Of a stretch of 64,000 bases of DNA, positions 1-12,001 are shown piece after piece (position 1 is the stretch's first letter; each line of letters begins with the position of its first letter). The DNA comes from Psococerastis gibbosa (taxonomy: Eukaryota > Arthropoda > Insecta > Psocodea > Psocidae). The stretch is taken from NCBI GenBank assembly GCA_963971405.1, contig OZ020489.1, positions 28,546,290 through 28,610,289 on the forward strand, given 5' to 3'. The position numbers and the translations under genes are program-made. The notes under the pieces were generated by a model that worked only from the letters and a program-made list of their open reading frames with translations, was not told the DNA's origin and searched no databases.

Positions 1-1911
1 ATTTACTTTTTTTATTACGGTAGCCAGCGCAATTAGTGCCCTCGGGGTTAAAATAAGATTGGGCTAATAAAATTGTTTGACCTACTTAGCATACTGTATT
101 ATTGAACTCCGCCTTAAGCCTGCATTTGACTCAACACTTCTGAGCGCTTAAGTACAACTGAACAAGTCATTAGAACTGATCTAAATATTGTGCCAGAGAA
201 ACCTAAGAATACCTGTACGCAGGGACGGATTTGGCTATTGCACGAATATAGGCACTGCCCTTGTCGTGGACATTATTAATTATTGTAGGTATAGGGGGGG
301 GGGTGTTAACTAATAAAACCACTATTTTTTGTTAAATGTTTATAAACAAAATAACCTACTTTTTTACCCTTAACTCAAATTTTAGACATAATTATTTTAA
401 TTATTTTTACATAATATGTACATTAAAAAAAATTTAAATTACTACGCGCGGACACGCGCGCGCGGATGTAGGCATTTGCCTCAGTTGCCTACTGGTAAAT
501 CCGCCACCGCCTTTACGATACCAATTTCATTTAAGTATTGGCTGTATTGGTTTAATCTACTATACTACAATATGTACAAAGTACACGTGTGTGTATAATT
601 GAGCTGTTTCTTTCATTTTATTTGTTTTTTTTTATTCATTTGTCTACGGCTTCAGTTGTAAAGTCTATTAAAAGTGCAAATATGACTGCTTCTGGGTTTC
701 AAACACTTAACTTACCATTGTGAGAAACATAAAACATTTATTAATCCACGAATTGATATGCTGCCGACAAAGTTGTGAAAATGGTCAGATGAAAAATTCA
801 TAAAATATTGAAGCTTTTGCAAGTAAATTTACGTTTTCTCATCAATAAAAAAATAATAATAACCGTCAGATTTTGTAGCACGAATTTCGACGGTCCATAT
901 CCTCGTAACAAGTAAAAATTTCTCGTGTAACATGGCATGCCGAGAAGTTTAAAATTCTATTGAAAAATAACAAATTTTTAAGACGTACACCAATACCGTG
1001 GGGTGGCATATATTTATTATTTTTGTAATGAGGTAAAAAAAACATCATTTGACCGGACTTGTGTGAGACGATAGCGAATAATAGCAATTTAATTCGAGAC
1101 CTATTACCGTCAAATTTAACTTGTTTTTATGGCCCTTTATCAAATAATAAAGATGATAAGACGCATCATGTCATTGAATCAGTGACTATAAAATATACAA
1201 ATAAATGTTAAAGCTTGCTCAGAAATCCCGTCCAACGGGCTTTTTCAATCCTCTAATACCCTAAATGATTCCACACTTTATCGGACTTGGAACGAAAATC
1301 CCACCACGTTCCCAACGCCATTTATTATACTGGCTAATGTTTTTTTAATTTGAATTTGACCTTTATCCACTAAATAGCCTGGTATGCATAAGAAAAGCGG
1401 TCTTACACCAGTCCTATAAGCGTCGGATGTTTGATTGATACTTGGTGTACTAACGCAGGTGTGGTACAGCCAACCCTATAGTCATGTAATAGCATGCACC
1501 GCTTTATGATCAGGTGCTGAGCGGGAAGAAAGAGGGCAACACGCGAACAAGACATTTTCGACACATTTGTCAAAAGTAACCAGTTGATTAGCCGGGCTAG
1601 TTTTTGTGGGAACTAATCAACCCCTGCATAAGGAGCAGATTTAGGTGAAGGGGCTCATAAAAAGGACAAAAAATCTCATCAAGACGTATGGCCGATTTAA
1701 TTACAGCAAGTTAACACTATACCTTCGTGGAAGGCAGTTGCGTTGTAATGCACAACTATTGTAATTAATAGAGCCAAATTAACAGCAGGCCAAGTTTTGG
1801 GTAGGTGCGGGTCTCCTGCTGGCTTAGTACCAACGGAACAGAAAAATAACTAACCCGGGAAATTATTTAAAACATTTTAATATACAGTATTAAAACAGGA
1901 ATAGTCCAGCC
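1..1911. other. Gene-free AT-rich stretch
   Basis: I see no supported gene, RNA or classified repeat here. Short open frames exist on both strands but lack splice context or protein-like composition. A short CG-dinucleotide-rich patch lies near 445-470 and a 10-base G run near 294. Confidence 0.5.
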
Positions 1912-2079
1912 CAAGGCAGTAGCCAGGTTCAAACCTTCTCCCCCCCCCCCCTCCGAAATGAAATGGCTTGACACTCGATAGAATCTGATTTTGGGAGGAA
2001 AAATAAAAACTAATATGTAATATCCAATGACATTTCGGCATCCCCCCCCCCCAAAAAAAAAACTCTAGCCACAGCCTTG
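1912..2079. mobile_element. hAT-type MITE, 168 bp
   Basis: The ends are imperfect inverted repeats: CAAGGCAGTAGCC at the left, and the right end reads CAAGGCTGTGGCTAG on the other strand. A perfect 8-bp target-site duplication, GTCCAGCC, flanks it at 1904-1911 and 2080-2087. Eight-bp duplications and CA..TG ends are typical of hAT elements. The inside holds two long C runs and no coding capacity, so it is non-autonomous. The perfect duplication argues for a fairly young insertion. Confidence 0.8.
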
Positions 2080-2087
2080 GTCCAGCC

Positions 2088-2821
2088 GATTATTGGCGAT
2101 TTGGGATTAGCGTATTAGGTTTATTCATTTGTTTTAAACAAGTGAGTGAGAATGCGCGGGAAATTCAAATCGATAAATTAATCCTCGGCTTTATCTTTAG
2201 TGAGTTTTCAATTTTTTCTCCCTTAGATGTCTAGACACATTATTTAAATTCTTATTATACTTCAAAATTCTACTTGTGCATTTTACTGCTTATTAGTATT
2301 TCCTTCAATTATAAAACAATGCAACCATTCTCTTGTATTCCAATAATTTAGTAATATGACCGTCACGTGACACCTATTAAAAAATAAACCCCGGTGTTTC
2401 CAAATCGCCATAATAACTAATACGATTGTTGGTGGTAGAGAACTAGATTACGAAACCAAAGGTCGAGCTGTAATAATCGACATAAGTGGAAAAATTGTCC
2501 GCCTCTGATCTGAATCCACCTAACCTTACCTTCATAGGCAGGGGAAGAACGCAGCTGCCAGGAATGTTGCTAACCACAACTTCTCCAATAGTGGAGGTTG
2601 TTATTAATAAGGCTACAGCACAAGTCCACAACCCCTGCCTCCCTCTAGCCCGAAAGCTGACGACACCCTCGAAAGGTTATAAAATATCTAAGGTGTAAAT
2701 TTGACTGTCTTTTATACTTTTTTTTCTCGGCTGCAAGCGCTGGAAAGGTGTACCTAGATATTAAGTTCACAATGTGTAATAATTCATGAATAATAACTTA
2801 TCATCGTTATTGCTGGTACAG
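2088..2821. other. Gene-free stretch with overlapping short frames
   Basis: Two overlapping open frames of about 60-70 codons occur on opposite strands around 2443-2698, but neither has a recognisable domain. I treat them as chance frames. Nothing else is supported. Confidence 0.4.
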
Positions 2822-2954
2822 TCGTACCTAAGCCTAGTAACAAAGAAATGTTTAGGAGTCTGGATGACTATAACACAGCAAAGTACCAGCGGGAAGCGTC
2901 TAGCCAACTCATGGGCAATAATTACCTTGCGATTCATAAAGTTCTTGGCTGCCG
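2822..2954 (+). CDS. Candidate internal coding exon, unknown gene
   Basis: An open stretch of 133 nt lies between a possible acceptor (CAG ending at 2821) and a good donor (CCG followed by GTAATT from 2955). The frame stays open and reads like real protein. It includes the stretch KEMFRSLDDYNTAKYQRE and then SSQLMGNNYLAIHKVLGC, rich in charged and polar residues rather than the low-complexity output typical here. The frame starts after two bases (phase 1) and ends in phase 2. I do not recognise the protein. It could be a host exon or a piece of a decayed transposase. No adjoining exon was identified, and the acceptor has a weak pyrimidine tract. The same stretch occurs in the second copy of the block. 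Confidence 0.33.
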
Positions 2955-3627
2955 GTAATTACCTGGCTAGTGGAATACCAATTCTATCCAGTTTTTCTTG
3001 GTGTCATCATCAACCACGGATTAAGTTCATCCTTGTGTTTTTATTAGGATTGCATTCTAAGAATTGAATTAATACAGCCATTCCATAGGTTTTTTGTAGA
3101 ATTTTTCTTTTGTAGAGTATTTTTATATCCTTCTACCATAATACACGCTAATGACTTTTCTATAACCTCAACGGAGATGAATTTCTTCAGTGGGTTTCTG
3201 GTTTTTATGATGTTACTCAACTACTTTTATACCTTTCAATTTCACATCGCATCAAAATGGATTCCATAGTGTTGTATTGTATTCTGTATTCACCTTTTAA
3301 GTGTCAAGGATAATGTGTGTTCTAATGCAGGGGCTCCAGAGCTTTTACAATATTAATATTAGATTAAAACTACATCAACAACTGCGACATGACATGCATT
3401 ACCGCATTCTACTCATTTTTTCATGCCCCCTAAATGCAAAACTACCCCGAGTTGCGAGTAAAATATTTGATAATGTGCAAAGCATCAAAATATCCAATAT
3501 CAAATATTGTAGGTACCAAAATATCAAAATGCAGAAAGTACACTTCGGAATCTGCGGTTGGACTTTTGATTGAGAATGGTGAAATGTTAGGTGTTCCCAA
3601 TCGTTCCATGTTCTATATGGTATGGAG

Positions 3628-3720
3628 CAGGGGTTCCCAAACTTTTTTGTCCATTGACCACTAGACTATTTTATGATTTTGCGTGGACCACCATGGCTGC
3701 CACAGGAAAATCGTCATATT
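3628..3720. repeat. Possible single hAT terminus (one end only)
   Basis: The motif CAGGGGTTCCCAAACTTTTT followed by a ...GACCACTAGAC... stretch resembles the terminal repeat of Charlie-like hAT elements. I found no matching opposite end or target duplication, so this is a terminus-like fragment recognised by motif only. Confidence 0.4.
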
Positions 3721-3914
3721 CTTGGATGAAGTATAGTTGCTGCCTTTTTCCGTAAGATTACTATCTCTAGCTAGATTAAATGTTTAGGACTGGTATCGGT
3801 TCGATTTTGTAGTTCAGTGCCAAGACTTACTGTATTTTTCTTCAAATTTCCAATATCTCAGCTGTTTTCTTTTCTTATTTCTTACTTTGGTCCGTGGGGA
3901 ATGGACGTTGACAC

Positions 3915-4300
3915 AAACCATGAGGAACCGAAGCGGTGCATTTGAGAAGTGGGTGTAGAGACGAATGCTGAGCATATCAAGGAGAGATCGTGTCCCTTAT
4001 GCCAAGGTCCTGAGGCGAATGAATACAGAAGCAAGTTGCTGCTGACGGTTAAGAAACGGAAACTAACATACTTTGGTCAAGTTATGAGGAACGAAACTTA
4101 TTGTCCTCTGCATGTAATAATTGAAGGCACTGGAGAAGAACTGGGGGTTCCCGGCAGAAGAAGAACATCCTGGTTGAAAATCCTGAAGCAGTTTCCTTCC
4201 CTTTTCACAGCAGCAGTCCCAAAGGTCCAAATTGCCATGATGACCGCCAATCTTCGATAGAAGAAACATTTGAAGAAGAGAGATGCCAGATCCAGCGAAG
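3915..4300 (+). mobile_element. LINE 3' end: reverse-transcriptase C-terminal remnant
   Basis: The downstream part (open at 3949-4260) encodes the conserved tail found after the reverse transcriptase in several non-LTR retrotransposons: KRKLTYFGQVMRNETY, then an I-I-E-G stretch, PGRRRTSWLK, and an AAVPKVQIAMMTANLR ending. The upstream part, in another frame, gives FEKWV and RRMNTEA, which match the same family's FExWxxRRML...VLRRMN region. The remnant therefore carries an in-frame stop after FEKWV and a frame change near 4035. It is a dead 5'-truncated copy. The exact clade (RTE-like or CR1/Jockey-like) cannot be fixed from this tail alone. Confidence 0.75.
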
Positions 4301-6343
4301 TTCAAAACCGGAAAAGACGCAAAAAGTAATTTTACCTAGTGTCAATTTTTTTCCTGGTACTCCAATTTTACGAAGTGTTGTTACTTGTTTCTAACGCCTG
4401 CTATCAGCATTTCTGCTTTAAGTAACCCTGTAAGCCTGGCGGGGGGAGTGAGTCTGTTTGTTAACTTGAGGCACCCAAAGGGCAGACTCTATCATCTCGG
4501 GGAAAGGGGAGTCGACTAACAGGGTGGACCTCCTGATTATAGTGGATTCCGAACCACTTGGGGAACATGGTAAAGTCACACGATGAGATCGGAGGTGACC
4601 AGGACTCGACTTATACTTACTGCCGAAGCGCGTCATCATGTCCCACCAGGTTCCCCTGCCAACGCTGTGCACACTACCAAGTTGCCGCAGTTTGAAACAT
4701 GCTCTGCTCTACTAATGGAATCAACATGGTAAGGCCGTTGGCAATTTTACGAAGTTTAATTTGAATTTGTTGTAAATTTTTTTTATTTTTTAATAAAGTG
4801 GAAAGAACATATTACTATTATATTATTAACTAATTAAGTAATATGTTTTTTATTTTGGTAACCCCTAAAAAATTGTTGTCAACAAATGTTCAGCCAGACA
4901 AACTATTGAAAAACCAGACTGTCCGGGTGAAGACCGGACATCTGGCAGCCCTGGAAGCGGAAAATGTGAAGCCTATTCAATTCATGGAATGCATTAGAAT
5001 AACCCTATAAAAATGTAATATAATCGCTACTACACACTCTACACAGCTACAGTGATATTAATTAACTGCTTTCTGTACCACCTAAAAGTCCATAATAATA
5101 AAAACTATACCCAGAAGCAATTAAGCAAGAAAACATAACTGAAGCATAAAAGCAGTAAAACCTTCCTTTACCGGTACCTACTCAATTAATTGCAATTTGT
5201 TGCAAAAAATCCTAAATTTGTCAGTCGCGCAAAAACTCTTAACATGAAAATTTCGTCTGGAAAGACCACCGGCAAAACCACACGTTGTAAGCGCAAATGA
5301 TCAATTACAAAATAAATCTTTAATTTACTTCACATTGCTTTCAGTGCGCGTGCAGTTGCATTTTCAGGTTGCATTTCGCAAAGGAGTGGTACCGTACAAA
5401 AAATGGGTAATTGTTTGGAACTGGCATGAGACCCGGGTTTCTGAGAGGTACCGCATTATAGCCATGTTTTGAAATCAGGTAACGCTAAGATTTCTCGCCA
5501 ATTAACCGATTTCTTGACGTCTCGAATTATTAACAAACGCGCTAATAAGTGTATAGAAAATAACCATTTAATATACTATTCTTCCGATAAATTAACACTG
5601 ATCATTTAGGGAAAATTCTGAAAAATTCAAAATTTCGAGTGCTCTTATGAGTGTTACGAAGATTCATCCGCGCAGTTAAGGGCTTCAGGCCACGGCGGCA
5701 GGTGCAGCATCTTGGTGTCTCACGTTTGGTTTAGAACCGTTGGGGCACTTATTCTTCGCTTATGATAGAAGAGTTCATTTTGAGTTAGTTATTTATGAAA
5801 ATGTCTTTAAATACTTGGGCCCTTGGGGAACGTGGAAGAAGGGTTTAAAAAACAGATAGTTCAGGCAGTTTCCTGTAGCAAACCTGCAAACGGCTTATTA
5901 ACGGCATAGCCCTCAGCCAATGCAATAAAAAAAAATGCACTTCCTATTTCCATGTGGAAGTTTTCTCCCAGAGCAAGTGGATACAATAAGTAAAAAACGT
6001 TAGAACCTAATTAATTTATTAATTAGGTAAACTATTTGAAGTCAGTAGTCAGCATGGGCATAGGATTGGGTCCAGAGGGGGGACAGGTAGAAAAATTAGT
6101 ACAAATCTATTTTTTCAGGATTGCACAAATTTAAAAATGGCGCCCTTTTCGAACAACTGAACATAAACAAAGGGAAAATTTCCCACAATAAATGATACAT
6201 ATACTTCCATTTAAATCAAGGTCGCATCCATGATAGTCGATATTTCCCCCCCTAGATTGGGCAACGCTATATAAAGCGCGGTTCCACCGACCTCTCAGTG
6301 CAGAATACACATACGGTGACGTGGTAGCAGATATCATTAATAA
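4301..6343. other. Gene-free stretch with one hAT-like end
   Basis: No gene is supported. The segment 4411-4680 is richer in G and C than its surroundings and has an open minus-strand frame of about 84 codons, but I recognise no domain. At 4913-4953 a sequence ending ...TCTGGCAGCCCTG (reverse CAGGGCTGCCAGA) resembles a hAT terminus, with no partner end found. At 6285-6340 there is a partial piece similar to the GTGACGTGGTAGCAGA arm of the MITE at 15080-15463. Confidence 0.45.
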
Positions 6344-6594
6344 AGGCGGGGTTTCCACCGACCTCTCATTGCAGAATGCAAATGACATTGACGGAAATTT
6401 TTGTTTTACTCTATGCCATAGTTAAAATTGATCAATGATCATAGAGTAAAATCACAAACAAACTAAATTTAAAAAAATGGCGTCATGGGATATGTTAAGT
6501 ACAAACATTTTAATAGATTTCTATAAAAAGAAAAATTCAAATTTCTGTCAATGTTATTTGCATTCTGCAATGAGAGGTCGGTGGAAACCCCGCC
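6344..6594. mobile_element. MITE A, 251 bp, TAA target duplication
   Basis: About 50 bp at each end form an inverted repeat: GGCGGGGTTTCCACCGACCT at the left and its reverse complement at the right. TAA flanks both sides (6341-6343 and 6595-6597); counting one extra A, the left end starts at 6344. The inside (6404-6522) holds a near-palindrome built on TTTTACTCTATG...CATAGAGTAAAA. This core is shared in inverted orientation with MITE B. Three-bp TWA-type duplications fit PIF/Harbinger-like or related families, though no transposase is present to prove it. Confidence 0.75.
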
Positions 6595-6693
6595 TAAGAC
6601 ACATTTATTTATTAGGCTACGGCCTACGGTACGTCGGTACCATTTTTGTCAGCTGTAACTAGTAAGTGAGAAGTTTGTTGCGCGATTGTTTTA

Positions 6694-7171
6694 GGCGCTT
6701 ATTCCACCAACGTCAATAGTGATAGGGAATGTAGTAGTGACGGACATTTCAATTTTTAATTGATACACGCTATTCCACTTCTTTTTTCAACTATTGATCA
6801 CTTTTCGTCTAATGACACGTATGCGCCAAAAAATGCGCCAAATTTCAGAAATTTGGCGAATTTGTTTTTTGAAATTTTGTTTGCATTTGTTTTCTTCGTA
6901 CACTTATTATTTTTAATAAAACCTAATCATAGTAGGAGATTCGAAGTAAGATCGATATTCACCGATCTGTTCAATGGATGAAAACTGTTTTGTAAACAAT
7001 CTATTAAAATGTTTCTACATATTCCATGACGCCATTTTAGTTTGTTATTGTTTGCAGCACGTGATTTTACTCTATGATCATTGATCAATTTTAATTATGG
7101 CATAGAGTAAAATTCAAATTTCCGTCAATACTACATTTACTATCACTATTGACGTTGGTGGAATATGCGCC
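6694..7171. mobile_element. MITE B, 478 bp, TTA target duplication
   Basis: The terminal inverted repeats run about 50 bp and begin GGCGCTTATTCCACCAACGT; the right end is the imperfect reverse complement. TTA flanks both sides (6691-6693 and 7172-7174). The core at 7001-7112 matches MITE A in reverse orientation, although the two elements have different termini. No coding capacity is seen. This copy is uninterrupted and shows what the related copy at 15890-17181 looked like before its insertion. Confidence 0.82.
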
Positions 7172-7630
7172 TTAGCTGTAGTACGATTAGGACTGTCGGT
7201 TTTTGGCCTTAGGGATATTTTATTTCGTTTTCAGTGCAAAAATCTTTGATATATAAGAATATAACCGTTGCTCCTGTATCTTTAACGCATGAGGCCGCAC
7301 TGCCACATAGTCATAGCACAGCACGGTCCTGATGGTTATATTATATCTATAGTCAAAATTCATAACTGAAAGAGTAACAGTGTTGCCGGACGTGTCATAT
7401 GAAATATCACGCCACTGACGTTCAAAATTCACGACATATCACGCAAGCAACTAATCGTCTAATATATATGCATATTAATATAATATATACATATAATATA
7501 TAATTTATATTAAATTTTTTAATATGGTAACTAAAAAATATGTCATTTGTTTTGCTAATTTTATCTAACAACTTCTATGCTTAGCTTGTAGTGGGGCTGA
7601 AAAATCTGTGTGAATTATTTTTCTTACTTC

Positions 7631-8650
7631 CAGTGGCGTAACGATAGTTTTTCGAGGGTGGCGGTGTTTAATTTGCCCCCCCCCCCCCATTTTCATGATA
7701 GTGTAGAATAAGGGGAAAACCGTTCTCAAGGACTTTCGCAGCATTTAAATTAATGACATTACTGTCCGTCGCACAGGGGCCCGGGGGTTCGGGAGACGTG
7801 AACGGGGGCCCCCAAGGGTCGTAATGAATACAAATACAAGTAAGGGGGACCCGGGTCAAAATTTTTGAAAAATAAGCCTGAAATGATGGGGTTTTACGCA
7901 ATTTGATAGGAGTAATGTTTCGATTTTTACAGGCGATGTAGATAGGCTAAATACGAACGAGTGAGTCTGGGGGTCTCCCCCGGGTGAAGATTTTTGTAAA
8001 ATACCTGAAATACGGGGTTTTACGCATTTTGCCAAAAATGTTTAGATTTTGTAGATAACGACTTTATTAAGTTGTTACGTTTTGATGATTTTACAGACAA
8101 TGAATATAATTACGAGCAAGGGGGGCCGGGGGTCTCCCCCGGGTGAAATTTTTTTAAAAATAGGGCTGAAATGGTAAGGGTTTTACGCATTTTGATAGGA
8201 CTAATGTTTCAATTGTACGGACGATGAATATAACTACATACAAGGGGGATCGGGGGTCTCCCCCGGGTGATTTTTTTTTTGTTTGAAAAATAGGTCTGAA
8301 ACAGTGGGGTTTTAGGCATTTTGATAGGTTAACGCTTAGATTTTACAGGCAATGAATCCAATTACGAGCAAATTCTTGAAAGATGAGCATGAAATGGTGG
8401 GGTTTCATGCATTTTGATAGGAGTAACGTTTCGATGTTTACAGGCGATGAACATAGGCTAATTCCAAACGAGGGGGTCCAGGGGTCTCCCCCGGGAGAAG
8501 ATGTTTGTTCAATAGACCTGAAATACGGAGTTTTACGCATCTTGCCAAAAATGTTTAGATTTTTCAGATGAGCACTTTATTATGTTATTACTTTTTAAAT
8601 AATTCGGCCCAAAATATTGACTTTCTATAAAATCGTGGGGTTTTAAGGCT
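7631..8650. repeat. Degenerate tandem array, units ~115-160 bp, in a hAT-like element
   Basis: The motif GGGGTCTCCCCCGGGTGA recurs near 7969, 8128, 8251 and, changed, 8479 (a related form is near 7843). Each is followed by a run of T or A, a GAAAAATA..CTGAAAT stretch, GGGGTTTTACGCATTTTG and an ACAGGCGATGAA-like stretch. The left side begins CAGTGGCGTAACGATAG, a hAT-like terminus; I found no clear matching right end. The repeated unit is the same as the internal sequence of the small hAT MITE at 14720-14962, so the array looks like an internally expanded relative of it. Confidence 0.75.
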
Positions 8651-11381
8651 GTAAGTGGTCGCCTTATTCGCTTGAACAAAAGAGTTCAACCTCTTTTGAG
8701 ACATTGTGGTTCGTAAATAAGTAGTTTTTTTTTATTAATTTTCAATCAGAAAAAGACCTCTCACACGTGGCATTTCTTTGTTCTATAATATGCATGTTTG
8801 TTATCTTGTTCGATTTTGCGCCCATGTGGCGCAGAGGCAGACAAATATGAAATAATGAGCAAATCACAATGGCCGCCCGCCGGCCGAGTAGATTTGGAAT
8901 ATGATTTTTGGAGTTGTGTTGGGGTCTTGGCACTTGTGGTCTGTGGTCCTAGATCAGGTAAGGTAAACAGCATTTTTCGGCATTTTTTTTTTTTTTTAAG
9001 TTTTCATTTTTCCAGGGTTTTAATTTTTTTATTATTTTATTGGTTTAAATTTCAATATTTTTATTTAATTATAAAATCAATTTTGTCTAAAATACACGCA
9101 CTTTACACGCACATCACGCAAGCTCTGAAAATACACGCATTTCGTGATTTTTCACGCAAAACGGCAACCCTGAAGAGTAATAATGAAAATCATATGTGCC
9201 CATTCGATTCTAAGAATGCTAGGCTGTCTTCAATGTACAGGAGATGCCACGCGCATCGGGCTCCTATAGGACAAGGCCCTGCTCTGTGAGATACTGGACC
9301 TAAACGCTTCTGAGGCGCTGGGCTACCTTTACCATTCGGCATACCTGAACTAATCATTACAAAAACTACGGTATTCAAATTTTCAGTTATATTACCTGCA
9401 TACACAAACAACTATAGGGTGCGTTGCTTAAACCCAACCCTCAGATTCCGGTGAAAAAGTCATAGAGAATCAATGCGAAATAACTAAGCGTGTAACTTTG
9501 TTGTGTATTTATATCTGTTTCTTTATTAATTTCCCCCCTCACCAAGACCTCTCCACGCAACGCTAATGTAAAAAATGAATAAAAATAGATCCACTTATAT
9601 ACAATAGTTTAAAATTAAATAAAATATAAACCATTTTACTGCTATATTTTAGAAACCCCCAGAACTACACCCCTTGACAAAAGTACTGGCTCAATTCCTG
9701 GAAGGATGCAGGGACACGGACAACGAAAGAAGGGGACGCCGGGCAGTGGGACAGTGATTTCCTAAATCGTAAATTCGATAGGTATTCGCCTTAGTCACCT
9801 ATTATTTCCATTTTTGAGTGCGCCTGAAATATACTATGGCCCAGTGTTTCTTTCAAGCCTCTCTCCAGGGGGGGGGGGGGGCTAAAACTCCCCGGAGCCC
9901 AAAAATTACCCACCCGGTGATTTTCAAAACCCCAACCTTCAATAACCAATGTCCGATGACCTGACAGCACAGCATAACGCAGTCGGTCATGTCAAATAAA
10001 TAAGTATTTTTAAACTTTAAAAAAAAAAAAAAAAAAAAAGTAGAGAAACTTGCTGAAAACTGTTAAATTTGGCGGCAAAATCTGGAGCGATTCGAACAAT
10101 CCGAGAGCCAAACCACTTTTGCACTTTAGGTGTTTCATATTTCGACCTTACAACGTAAAAACTTCACTCTTCATGCCGAAAAACCTGTAAAAATAAATGA
10201 GTGTGAGAAAAGCACCCCTTCTCTGTTTCCAACTAAGCATAAAATAATGCCGGAAAAAGTTACCCCCCCCCCCCCTCCCGTAGTCGTCCTGGACCCTTCA
10301 AGCACCCCACTGGGGAAAGTTGAAAGAAACCCTGGGTTGGTCTCTTTTATCAAGGCCGTACCCAGGGGGGGTATTATCCAGTGTAACTCCCCCTCTTGAA
10401 AAAATATTTTGACCAAAATACGTAAAGCCCCCATGATTTCTCATTCATATTTTAAAAAAGAAGAAAAAAAAACCTAGTTGAATATAGGAAGGTCATACAA
10501 ATTGAAAAGAAAAAAGAATATGCGCGCATGCCATGGAAGTAATAGCCATTTTGGCCAATAAGACAAAAACATAAAGGTCAGGTCTTCTTTGTGTGAGTCG
10601 AGTACCAGCAAGGCGCACACTGGAATTCATTTTAGAGCTAATTTTAATGTAGGTCCCCCCCATTGTAGTCTGGCCCGTTTTAACTGGTCTGCCTTGTATG
10701 GGCCAATTTGCATTTATGTGCAAAGCGAGGGGTCGTTATTGTGGAATGGGCCAAATTTTACGGCCGCTCATCTGTACACAACTGCCGTTTGTAATTTAAG
10801 GCCAATAAACATTTTATTTCGATATTGAGCAATAAATGGCATTATGTCGACAATAAATAAGGTTTCGGCTAATTCGACTATTCGAGTAATGGGCAGTTTC
10901 AAAGCTTTTATAAATGTCAGTTTAAACAAAAATCAGTTCGGTTCTCTTGTGATATCCAAAATAAGGTATAGCAACATAAGCATCTTGCTGTATTTTTTAA
11001 AATTCATTGTAATTTTGCGCAAAACAATCGGCAGAATTGAAATGAACACACTACGAAAATACAAATGTTCAAATACTACAAAATGTTAATAAGATTATAG
11101 GGGTATACTATATTGTATTTGCGGTCATATTTTCTGCGGCGAAGTTAATTGTGGTGTTGTTATCAGCGGAGTAGACTAGTCCACAATAATCGAGACGAAA
11201 AATTTCCGTAAAGAACCATACCATAAAAATCCACACAACAGAGCACATCTCCTTAATAATCAACCCCGCAAATGTGTATATGCCGTATACCACAAATGTA
11301 TACACCGCAAAAATCTCCTCCGCAATGAACCCGACCCAATTTTTATAATGTCAAATGTGTAGCTGAATTCAAGACCCATTT
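8651..11381. other. Gene-free stretch with homopolymers
   Basis: No gene is supported. A plus-strand frame of 163 codons (8798-9289) crosses a T-run and gives low-complexity protein, so I read it as chance. Homopolymers include T15 near 8985, G14 near 9870, A21 near 10020 and C13 near 10263. The GGCCGTACCCAGGGGG stretch near 10350 resembles hAT-type termini, but no element could be bounded. Confidence 0.45.
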
Positions 11382-11524
11382 GGCGGGTATTCCACATACG
11401 TCAACAGTCAATGAAAAATGACGTTTTAGCAGACATTAAAGACATACTAAAAATTCTGCTACCACGTCAATTTACGTCATTTTTCAATTTTTCATTGACG
11501 ATTGACGTATGTGGAATGCCCGCC
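11382..11524. mobile_element. MITE C, 143 bp, TTT target duplication
   Basis: The inverted ends begin GGCGGGTATTCCACATACGT; the right end reads GGCGGGCATTCCACATACGT on the reverse strand. TTT flanks both sides (11379-11381 and 11525-11527). The interior carries TCTGCTACCACGTCA, a motif also present in the arms of the MITE at 15080-15463. The length and end structure place it with the other GGCG-terminated MITEs in the window. Confidence 0.78.
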
Positions 11525-11765
11525 TTTACAAGCCAACAAGGATTCTAGAATCACCACCAGTACAAGAGCCCTTGAAAACCGAATAAAGATAGGGGTTGAA
11601 TCATGGTGTGTGGTCCGCGCCGCGCCCCCCTGATTCTATGAATTTGGTGTGGCGTTGTTATTAGTCCTAATTGTCTGGGCCCATCCCCCAAGCGCCGATT
11701 TTGGCAATCTGCGGCCGCCACGCCGCCGGAACTGGCCGGGTCCCGTTGTCTCAAAGTGTGTATTA

Positions 11766-12001
11766 TTATAAGTCAATCAGCGAAGGAATAATGTTTATGA
11801 TCGACATCTGTTGCTTTTTCTCGCTGTCACGCTGGCTAATGATGAGACGTTCTTTAAACTTGGATTTGTCTAGCTGAACTGTCTTTTTTTTAGGAATCTC
11901 AGCTTGTAACTGTAGTCTTTGGCAGGCAGTGCAAAAAGATGGTGGCAAAGTACTTTTTATATCATTCATGGCATCGTACAGAGCATTGACAAAATATGAG
12001 A
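11766..12001 (-). CDS. Candidate terminal coding exon, unknown
   Basis: On the minus strand a possible acceptor (CAG at 12002-12004) precedes an open frame of about 77 codons that ends in a stop at 11766. The peptide is protein-like: it contains FVNALYDAMNDIKSTLPPSF, a C-x2-C pair, then a lysine-rich stretch with QLDKSKFKERLIISQRDSEK. No family is recognised. The pyrimidine tract before the acceptor is poor. It may be a last exon of a host gene or a decayed transposon protein. Confidence 0.27.

Noticed and set aside
4418-4672. 84-codon minus-strand frame
   Set aside because: No domain is recognised, and the frame is a likely by-product of a locally GC-richer stretch. The sequence may be a repeat, but it could not be classified.
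8798-9289. Longest gap-free open frame in the duplicated block (163 codons, plus strand)
   Set aside because: It runs through a T15 tract, giving a phenylalanine run, and is followed by AT-rich low-complexity peptide. No domain, splice context or conserved motif is visible.
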